From Balamuthia mandrillaris (Eukaryota; Discosea; Longamoebia; Balamuthiidae), in contig JAVKOQ010000635.1 of NCBI GenBank assembly GCA_031835245.1, positions 1 through 22,290 of the forward strand: a stretch of 22,290 nucleotides of DNA, read 5' to 3'. A model generated the notes under the pieces. That model searched no databases. It saw only the letters and a list, made by a program, of their open reading frames with translations, and was not told where the DNA came from. Shown piece by piece: positions 1 to 7,904 of the stretch. The position numbers and the translations under genes were made by a program. The first letter of the stretch is position 1, and the number at the start of each line of letters is the position of its first letter.

Positions 1-741
1 AAAAGAAGGCCGGAGTGTTGCAGATAGACTATCGCAAGCGGCGGTTGCATTACGGACGCAAAGGGCAGGTCCTCCATTCGTTCTCGTATAACCTGCTGTC
101 TAGGATAACGTTGGCCGAGGAGGATGAGGAAGAAGGAAACAGCGCCTTGGATGAACCTGCATTTCGGCCACGACAATCAAGGGGACACACAATCCGTTTC
201 ATCATCTGCTTCAAATGTAGCCGACGTGGAAGCGGAACAACAATCATCCATTGCATTGGCCAAGCAACGGGTGGAGGCACTGGCCGACGTGGAGGCCGTT
301 TTGCGGCATGCTCTCCTGGAAGAAGACCCCAGCCTTCGCAAAGAACTCGTACAGTGGCTCGCCGCTTCCTTTTCCGTGCTAGATGAGGATGCTGCCCTAC
401 CAACAGACGACAAGGCTGATTGCATCCTTCGCTACTTCGGACGGGAACCGCACGTGGAAGTTCCTCCAAAAAGAGAGACAGAGGGCGCCGTCACCTTCAC
501 CAAACACAACAACAGCAGCTTCTTTCTGCCAGGGGCTGGGTACTCTCCTAGCTACACCGAAGCCCTTCTGCGGCTTCTATGCCGCAACCGAGCCCCTCAA
601 GTGGTGGAGGAACTGCTGGCCCTAAAGCATGGACAATCCTCCGTATCGCCAATCGTGGCAGCTCACGTTCGCTCCAAATTCTCACGTCTGGACGTAGTGG
701 CCACCATCCACAATTTCCTTCCCCAACGCGGAATATATTAG
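1..741 (+). CDS. Unrecognised protein, 5'-truncated
   Basis: The gene enters from outside the window and ends at a TAA at 739-741. From about 133 to the stop, one frame reads as convincing helical protein with acidic and leucine-rich stretches (for example LADVEAVLRHALLEEDPSL, then VVEELLALKHG). The final residues are FLPQRGIY. Upstream, a different frame is open from position 3 to at least 130 and also reads as protein (IDYRKRRLHYGRKGQ). The two frames can be joined by a 64-nt intron at 69-132 (GTCCTC...GAAG), which gives RKGQ followed by KETAPW. The donor is weak, so a small indel is the alternative. I recognise no domain. The 3' region faces the RhoGAP gene (convergent). Confident that it is coding; not confident about the 5' structure. 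Confidence 0.6.
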
Positions 742-1248
742 CACGCACAAGACCGGTGGCCGCAACCATCCACTAACTTAGGTACCATTATAGCAGTCTC
801 CCCCGCGGTGTTCCCACTTATTTGTTGTCATATTTGAGTACGGTTATGCAGCGGAATGAGTGCTAATGGACGGCGATAACCGCTGGCTGCATGCGGCCGA
901 TGCCGCTTACAGTGGAGGAACTAATATAGTCTGACCAGAAGTAAGATAACCCCGGTGCTCAAAGAAATTGTGGCCAAAGAGTATGGTTACACCTGTCCGG
1001 AACGTTGTTGCGAGAACTTGTCAAAGATCCCATTGGCCTGCTCATAAACTCCTGTGCGACCTAAAGACCCCTGATTCATCCTGAAGGAGCAGCAGCAGAA
1101 ACAGAAGAAGAAGAAGAAGAAGAAGAAGAAGAAGAAGAAGAAGAAGAACAACAAGAAGAACAAGAAGAAGAAGAAGAAGAAGAAGAAGAAGAAGAAGAAG
1201 AAGAAGAAGAAGAAGAAGAAGAAGAACAAGAAGAAGAAGAAGAAGAAG

Positions 1249-1279
<31 letters not shown>

Positions 1280-1420
1280 GAAAAGAAGAAGAAGAACAAG
1301 AAGAAGAAGAACAAGAACAAGAACAAGAACACATCACCGTTTGTAAGTAATGTAAAAACACGCTACCCTTTTACAATTCCTTTTCTTTGTGATCACCCTC
1401 TGTTTTCTCCCCTGCATTCT
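742..1420. other. Convergent intergenic region
   Basis: This is the gap between the 3' ends of the first gene and the RhoGAP gene. It has no convincing coding sequence. Positions 841-882 hold a possible stem (CGGTTAT pairing with ATAACCG). The second half is filled by the AAG microsatellite described separately. Long open frames on the minus strand here are only poly-Phe or poly-Leu readings of that repeat. Confidence 0.7.
1106..1331. repeat. AAG/AAC trinucleotide microsatellite
   Basis: About 225 nt of nearly uninterrupted AAG units, with scattered AAC units and a short A-rich interruption near 1250-1256. It begins about 90 nt beyond the stop codon of the RhoGAP gene. If transcribed in that gene's 3' UTR, it would be a CTT/UUC-rich RNA tract. 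Confidence 0.95.
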
Positions 1421-2836
1421 TCATCCTTGCCTCTCCTTGCTCTGTTGCTGTTCAACAAACAGCAAAGTGCGCGTCTTCTTCACTGTGAGAGCGATGGCCA
1501 CAACCCGCTCCGTTTCCTCCGTTTCCATAAGCTGGGTTTCCAACTGCTGCAACAGCTGGTGGATGGATTCGATGGCTTTGTCCACCATAACTTTGGCCTG
1601 TTGCACCTTTCTCCGCTCTTCGTCTCCTCCACTTGCTCCATCTCCTCCTTCCATCTCACTTCTTCCTGCTGCTGAAGTCGTGGAAACAGTGGCAGGAGGT
1701 GTCGGCGGATTGAACGCAGATGCCTCTTCTTGCAGGACCGGGGTGACCCAATCTTTGTTGTTGGTGGGAGGGGCAGGGGGTATCGGAAGAGGAGGCAGAG
1801 GAGGAAGCTCGCCCAACGCATTCTGTTCAGCATCTCCGTCTTCCGCCCCGCCACCAGCCAAGGCTCTGGCGTATTGGTCCTCTACCTCTTCTTCCGTTGC
1901 ATTCATGATGCTCTCATCCAGGATGATCGGTTGATACACTTTCTTTCTCTGCAATGATGAACACTCATTGAGGACCCCAGAGAACGAATGAAAGAAAGAC
2001 ACCATGCACCATACCGGAAAGAGAACTTCCAAGTCAGACTCGAGCAATTGTTGCACCACGGAGAGAATCTTGGGGGAATGAGCCATAGTCTCCAAAGTTT
2101 CAACCTCTGGCCGCAGAAAGATAGGAGCAAAGTGTCGAGCAAGCGTTTCGGCGGAGCATCCATTGGAGGCACTCTCCTGCAATGCCCTCAGGAGAAAGCG
2201 GAGGAGGACCTCCAAAAACTTTTTGGAGAGAGGAGGAAGCTCCTCCACGACTTGACTGAAGTGTAGATCTCTGTGGGACTTGACTTCTATGTCTGAACTG
2301 TTGTGTTAACGAAAGCAAGAAGAACGAGGGGAGCGAGGAGAGACGAAAGGCAAGTCCGCACCGCAGCCATCTAAAAAACTATTATAGAGACGAAAGGAGA
2401 GAAGCGGTTGCGGTAGCTCCCGCAAATAAATCTTGAGGAGCGCCAACAACAGACATGGATCAGTCACTTCTTCCCACCGAAAGGCTTCACCTTACAAGTT
2501 ATCAAAATAGCGACATCAGAAGAAAAGGGAATGGAGAGAGAAAGGAGCGCTGACTGGAAACCTTTGTCCAGGATATACTTGAGGTCTCGCAAATCTTTCA
2601 TGTTTGCTTTGCCGGGTACAAAGAGTCCAGCGCTTGTGACTTGAGGGAAAAAAAGAGTTAGAACGAAAGGGAAACGGCGAGGGATGAGATCTCAAGAACG
2701 GGTCATCAGTACGGTGTGGGTGTAGTTTGGAAAGTATTTGCGAGACCACGGATGGAATGCCCTTGCCTTCCTCATCTCGCTGGGATTGCGGGAGGCATTC
2801 GGCAGCCACCCCAAAGAGCTTGCCTTTGTTCTCCAT
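1421..2836 (-). CDS. RhoGAP-domain protein lacking the arginine finger
   Basis: Five exons, transcribed right to left: 2836-2713, 2639-2562, 2490-2362, 2292-2015 and 1948-1421; the model is 378 residues. Every junction is GT-AG and keeps the RhoGAP fold in frame: KLFGVAAECL, IPSVVSQIL, GLFVPG (residues 46-51), LLALLKIYLRELPQPLL (about 82-98), then ETLARHFAPIFL. RhoGAP proteins normally speed GTP hydrolysis on Rho GTPases through the Arg of a GIFR/GLFR-x-x-G motif. Here the motif reads GLF-VPG with exactly that Arg absent, inside an exon and away from splice sites. The Asn of the family's NLA motif is Thr (ETLA). The lysine of LLK is kept. The 66-nt last intron (1949-2014) is divisible by three and could be retained. 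The C-terminal third is Pro/Ala-rich and ends in a likely coiled coil (about residues 310-370). The ATG at 2836 was chosen because it begins just before the domain; an in-frame ATG at 2929 is possible. The gene is divergent from the FYVE-RhoGEF gene. Confidence 0.88.
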
Positions 2837-3005
2837 TTCTCTCCTACTTTTTTTGTTCCATCCAACATTAATTAATAGCCCATAAAGTGCCAAACGTCTC
2901 TCCCTCCCCCAAAACGCATGCGCCTCCACCCCTGTTTATTTTAGCGGGGGAACCTTCCGAGCGGCGAGACGATAGGGGGCAATCCAAGTCTGTTGACCGC
3001 ACCAG

Positions 3006-3039
3006 CACCTGAATAATTATCGCGAAAATTATTCAGGTG
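3006..3039. promoter_or_regulatory. 34-bp near-perfect palindrome
   Basis: Left arm CACCTGAATAATT (3006-3018) and right arm AATTATTCAGGTG (3027-3039) are exact reverse complements. The 8-nt spacer has TCGCGA, itself a palindrome, at its centre. The whole 34 bp is therefore symmetric except for one A/A pair. It lies about 170 nt upstream of the RhoGAP start and 300 nt upstream of the FYVE-RhoGEF start. It could be a dimeric transcription-factor site or a cruciform or hairpin; the sequence alone does not decide. Confidence 0.75.
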
Positions 3040-3097
3040 GGTCGAAAAGAACGACAAACCCCAAGCAAGCAAGCAAGGAAGAACAAGGCGCAGACCC

Positions 3098-3124
3098 AAA
3101 AAAAAAAAAGGGGGGGGAGGGGGG
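3098..3124. repeat. Homopurine A12-G8-A-G6 block
   Basis: Twelve A residues followed by runs of eight and six G residues lie in the divergent promoter region. Such a tract may stiffen DNA or exclude nucleosomes, and is also prone to sequencing-length errors. Confidence 0.9.
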
Positions 3125-3338
3125 CGTGAACGGAACTACCCCCACTTACGCTACCATCCATCAAAAAAAAAAAAAAGACAAGGGGAGGTGGGAACACTCA
3201 ACTTCTGCTATTGTCGTCCTTCCTTAGACACGACAAATCAAAAAAGAGGCTTGCAACAAAAAAATTCTAGAAAAGAGAGGGAAAAGAGCTTCGACTGCCG
3301 CCTTCGACCGGTTGATTCGCTGCAACAATCTTTAGGGA

Positions 3339-5073
3339 ATGCTATCCGGAGGGAGAACCCGACAGGACGAAGAAGGAAGTGTTTCACAATTGGAGGGAGG
3401 CAGCGCGGCTGAAGGCCACGAAACACGACTCAGACGACGGCCCCAAGCGCCCCCTCCTGCTCCTCCTTCTGCGTTTGCTCCTCCTTCCTCTTCTCTGAGC
3501 TCAACGGACAGAAGGATGGAACTTCGCCGCGCTCTTTCCAGCCTAGAAGTGACGGCGGCAGCTCCTTCCGCCTCTACTGGCGGTTGGACCAACGCCTCAC
3601 GACTGCAACACCAGCCTCAGCTACCTCAAGAGGAAGTGGAAGCAGCGCAGAGGGAGCATGCTCTCGACCTGCCTCCTACTCAACCGCTGCCATCGTACAG
3701 TCGACCACAAAGAGCGACCCATAAAAAGGTTTCGCAGTCAACACGAGGCTTCTCTTCCGTCCGTCTTGATGAATATTCTTCTACTTCGCAAGCTACCGCG
3801 AGTACCAGTTCTGGCTTTACGCCTCCTCCTCTTCGTTACTCAACGTCGACGTTGGTTTCACCGCGGTGGAGGCCCGATAAAGAAGTGAAAGAGTGTCAGT
3901 CTTGCGGTGTTAAATTTGGAGTCCGAAAACGAAAGGTTCTCTCTCTCTCTCTCTCTCTCTGCTCTCTGCTCTCTGCCCCCTGCTCTCTGCTCTCTGCTCT
4001 CTCCTCTCTGCTCTCTGCTCTGCTCTCCTCTCTCTGCGTACTCATTTGCGTGTTGATGTTAAAAATTATTCTCTTTAGCACCACTGTCGTGTTTGTGGAG
4101 GTACTTCCTTTCTATCCTCTCCCTTCCATTATTCTTTGCTCTTTGCCGTTTTCTATTTAGTTACTTATATATGTGTATACTCAAGATATATTCTGCGAGG
4201 AGTGTAGCTGCTATTCTCTCCCATTGGGTGGCCAGAGAAAATCGGCCCAAGCTGTTCGTGCATGTAGGGTTTGTTATAACATAGCAATGGGGAGCGATCA
4301 GCCGCTCGAAGTTGGGCAACAAAGAAAAAAGGCGGTGATGCCCTCTTCCGACAATATCACCACTGATGACGAAAGCAACAACAACAACGGAGTTACTACC
4401 ACCACCGCTAATAGCAACAACCATTCCGCAAGTGCCTCAGAAACAAGCCACGTCGACTCTCCCAGAACAGCGAAACTCAAAGAAATGGCAGCCCAGCGCA
4501 AACGGTTGAAGCACGTGCCTCCTCCTGAAGAGGTATTAAAGACGAAAGAGGTTCCTCAAGAAATCCCAGAGTGGGCTCTGCGAAGGATGAAAGAGTTGGA
4601 AGCCAAGGCACAGGAGGAGGCCGAGAAAAAGAAGGGCGATTCGGAGCAGATGAAAAAAAGGAGCGCTCGTAGGCAAGTGGCTGCGGAGATTCTCAACACA
4701 GAAAGGACGTATGTCGGCAACATGCGATGCGTCGTAGAAAACCTCGTCAATCCCCTCAAGTATGGAGAGAGTCGTGGCATCTTGACGGAAGAACAGATCG
4801 AAGGCGTGTTTCTCAACATCGAGCAATTGTTGGAGCATCACACCGGCTTTCTCTCACTTTTGGAGCAACGCATCACTAATTGGACTGATCAGTCTACCGT
4901 AGCTGACATTTTTCTGGACTACGTAACATTTCTTTGTTTATTTGTTTATTTGTTTATTTGTTTATTTGTTTTTTGTTTTGTTTTTTGTTTATTTGTTTTT
5001 GTTTTTTGTTTTGTTTTGTTTTGTTTTGTTTTGTTTTGTTTTGTTTTGTTTTGTTTTGTTTTGTTTTGTTTTG

Positions 5074-5104
<31 letters not shown>

Positions 5105-7333
5105 GTTATGCAATTGCACATCTTAACCTTCTTTTTTTCCAACAACAACAGTCAGACTTCTTGATGGATTATGAAGGCTACCTTAAAGACTTTCCCTCAA
5201 GCCAGGTTATGACGCTCTTTCTTACAGGCAACAACGCCGCTTTCCGAGAAACAAAACAGGTATGCCCATCCCTCCACCTCGTCTGTAAGCAGAAGTGTTC
5301 TGATCTGCATGGCGTTGCTTAGCAATTTGAGGCTGGTCAATTAGTGGCGTCAGGATTGCCTTTGGAAGCTTTTCTCATCCAACCCGTTCAGCGTTTACCA
5401 AGATATCTGCTCTTGCTCAAAGTACTGCTTTCCCTCTATGTGTCTCCTCTTCTTTTTCTGTCTTCGTCGTTCTCTTCTTCTCTCATTCCTTTAATAGTTG
5501 ACATATTTTTTTCTGTCTTTGTTGGTTGACATATTTTTTCCTTGGTAAAATGTTAAAAGGAAATGTGCCGCTATTCGGAAGATGAGCAGGACTTGAAGGA
5601 AACAAAAAATGCTCATAAGAAGCTCAAAGGCATGCTTGCTGAGCTTAACAGTGGTATTGATAAGGATGGCTCCAACATGAAAAAATTATTATCCGTTGAA
5701 GAAAGTTTAAGCGACTATCTACCTTGTGTACGCTCTTTCACATCCATTCTCATCAAAACCAAATTGTCTCACGATAACCTTTTCTCTCTCTCTCTCTCTC
5801 TCCTTTTAGTCTTTATATCATCCACAACGCAGATTTATAAGAGAAGCCACGATGGGATGGCAACTGCATCTGCCAGAGATAGATGACCTGCAAACGGATG
5901 AAAATCCGATTGGGAGCATCGTTATAGATGGCTTTAGGTCCGCGCAGAAGCACACATTTTTCCTCTTTGATGATTTGTTGGTTTGCTGCAGCGGCATTCC
6001 CATCGACACCTTTGAAAACCAACAAGCAGAACGAGAGAAACGATTGCAACAACAGAAACTAGCCAACGAACGAGAGAAAGAAAAAGAGAAGGCAGAGAAA
6101 AATGCAGAGAAACAGAACAGCAACAGCAGCAAAGAAATGCTGGAGGTCACCTCTCAAAAGAATGCCGCGACAACAACGGCAACAACAGCGACCACAGCTA
6201 CGAGCAGCTCGGACATTAATGCAGGCATTGCTGCTTCTTCCGAAGCAAACGACTCTACCAGTGATACATCAGAGGGAGGTGGTGGTAGCAGTGCTGAACA
6301 AACAGCAGCGTCATCTACGATGGGCAGTGGCGATGAAGCAATGAGCAGCAACAGGAAACGGCCAGCAGCAGGAAAGATGCCAAGGCTGGGGGATAGTGCT
6401 GCTGATCTGCATGACCTTGTTGTCCCATTCGCTGTTGTTTTGCCTCTTCCGGAGGTTCTTGCTGTTAATGATGGCACAGGCAAAATACAGTCGTCCCAAC
6501 AACAACAACATCAGCAGCAACAAGGCGCCTCTTCCGCTTCAACTGCGACTCCTTCCTCTCTTCCTTCTTATGCTTCTTCTTCATCTCTGAACCCTTCAGA
6601 AACCTCCATAGAACAACAAAGTTATGAACAAGTGGAATCCTCTGTGGCTACTTCTTTAATAAGCCCGCGTCTTCGTCGAGATTCATTCACTTCCGCTTCT
6701 TCTTCAGCTACACGACCACTCTCAGTGCTGCTGCGAGAAGGATTGAGCATAGACGTGGACGTGGATGACCGGCGGCGAAGCGTTATGATCTCTTCTTCTC
6801 CCGACACGCTCCATCACCAGTTTTCCAGCGTCTCTGTCAACAACCAGAACCACAACCACAACGAGTACCAACATAGTCCTTCCAATCTATCCCATTCCAC
6901 TAGCGGTCCTCTCCCTTCCTCACCTGAAGCTACCACCACCTCTTCCTTATCCTTCTCTTCCTCTGGCCCTCTTCCTCCAACATCTTCAATAGCAACGGCA
7001 ACAGTAACAGCAAAAGAAGGGGATCTCTCCTCCTCCAATCCTCCTCCTTCTTCCAGTGTACCACGTGCTATGCCACAATCAGTGTCGCGGACGGCTTCGG
7101 CCGATAACTTTGCTTCATCTTCTTCTGCATCTTCCTCACCAAACCCTGGAATTCCTGCCACAGGTGCTGCATCAGTGGTCAGCAGCGGCTTTACCTTGAC
7201 CTTCCACCTCCAAACCAAGGACGCGTGTTGGAATCTCATTGCGCCATCACCGGAGGAGAAGGAGGCATGGTTGCAGGATCTCAACCGATTGCTTCAGAGA
7301 CAGCAACCAGAGAAGGAGCCTCTTCTGGACTGA
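3339..7333 (+). CDS. FYVE, DH (RhoGEF) and PH domain protein
   Basis: Seven exons: 3339-3935, 4079-4100, 4186-4922, 5152-5259, 5323-5421, 5560-5727 and 5810-7333; 1084 residues. All introns are GT-AG and phases agree. Residues about 180-245 form a FYVE zinc finger that should bind PI3P on endosomes: WRPD, C-x2-C, then KRKHHCRVCG, ending RACRVCY. Residues about 366-560 are a DH domain, the catalytic unit that loads GTP on Rho GTPases, with QVAAEILNTERTYV at its start and FLIQPVQRLPRYLLLLK as its conserved helix. A PH domain follows (RRFIREATMGW, FFLFDDLL at 627-634, and a final helix EKEAWLQDLNRLL). It is interrupted by Ser/Gln-rich inserts at about 640-775 and 802-1035. A charged segment (about 300-365) before the DH looks coiled-coil. 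Animal FGD proteins have DH-PH-FYVE-PH order; here FYVE is N-terminal. The first ATG of the open frame was taken as the start. Confidence 0.92.
3936..4078 (+). repeat. CT-rich microsatellite in the first intron of the FYVE-RhoGEF gene
   Basis: Nearly the whole 143-nt intron upstream of the 22-nt microexon is CTCTCT or CTCTGC units, starting two bases after the donor GT. It leaves an AT-rich stretch before the acceptor CTTTAG. Confidence 0.85.
4923..5151 (+). repeat. TTTA and TTTTG microsatellites filling an intron
   Basis: This is the 229-nt third intron of the FYVE-RhoGEF gene. It begins with TTTG/TTTA repeats (about 4929-4990) and continues with about twenty TTTTG units (about 5010-5103). 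The acceptor is AACAACAACAG. It is U-rich on the sense strand and is the longest intron in the window. Confidence 0.9.
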
Positions 7334-7904
7334 ACCCTGGGGGAAGGGGTGGGAGGGTGGGGAGGGGAGTAGAGTAGGGGAGGGGAGGGTGGAGGTGCTT
7401 TTTTCTTTTTTGTAATTTTTCGAGGTCAATTTTTGGACAAGTTGTGTTGGTTGGATTCACCAATCAACTATCAAATATTTGAAAAATTGAGATCGTGGTG
7501 CCCAGGGTGGCGAATCACCAAACAAAAACACGACCCCCCGAAGGTTTCCTAATACAAATGATTAGGGGGAGGGGGCAACAGCACACCAAAAAACCCAGCC
7601 AGCCACTGCAACAACCAAAACCCAGCAAAAAAAAAAAGGGTACCACCCACCCAGCCAGTGCTGCTGTTTGTATTCGTCAGTGGAACGACCACCAAGAGGG
7701 GACAGCTGGGATTGCTGGTTGTAGTAGTGATAGTTTGGGAGGGTTTTTCTCCTCTCTCTCTCTCCCTCTCTCTCACCCACCAACCCCAAAAGCTTTTGAC
7801 CCAGCCAACCTTTGTCACTTTAAATTTTTGTTTTTTCCTCTATTATATTTTGGGTAGTATTACTTTTTTAAACTCGTTTGTGGTGGAGGGTAGAAGCTTA
7901 GAGA
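7334..7904. other. Intergenic region between the two RhoGEF genes
   Basis: No convincing gene. It starts with a G-rich block directly after the upstream stop codon, followed by an AT-rich stretch (7400-7490) typical of a 3' UTR end. Then come A-rich and CCAGCCA-rich sequence, and a CT tract at about 7751-7775. A GGTCAA (reverse W-box core) lies at about 7424-7429. The promoter of the downstream DH-PH gene is probably in the second half. Confidence 0.6.
7339..7395 (+). other. G-run block, possible RNA G-quadruplex
   Basis: Nine runs of three to five G residues separated by one to about seven bases begin six nucleotides after the TGA of the FYVE-RhoGEF gene, on the sense strand. This fits the usual four-run G-quadruplex pattern several times over, so the 3' UTR of that mRNA could fold into one or more quadruplexes. 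Confidence 0.7.

Larger units (their letters stand above)
2837..3338. promoter_or_regulatory. Bidirectional promoter region of RhoGAP and FYVE-RhoGEF genes
   Basis: About 500 nt separate the two divergent start codons. I see no coding sequence except a possible N-terminal extension of the RhoGAP up to 2929. The region holds a 34-bp palindrome (3006-3039), a TTGACC W-box core at 2993-2998, AAGC repeats (about 3062-3077), and an A12-G8-A-G6 homopurine block at 3098-3124. The assignment as a promoter is inferred from gene orientation. Confidence 0.55.

Noticed and set aside
841-907. Stem-like repeats resembling a small structured RNA
   Set aside because: Arms are only 5-7 bp, and no tRNA arms, box motifs or polymerase III promoter could be recognised.
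987-1361. Long minus-strand frames of almost pure Phe or Leu
   Set aside because: They are translations of the AAG microsatellite in different frames and have no non-repeat coding context.
2993-2998. TTGACC W-box as a target of the nearby WRKY protein
   Set aside because: A single 6-bp core is expected by chance in a window of this size; kept only as context to the palindrome.
4934-5322. Plus-strand frames rich in FVLFCF and minus-strand KQNKT repeats
   Set aside because: They are the TTTTG repeat inside an intron of the DH domain; the flanking exons join cleanly across it.
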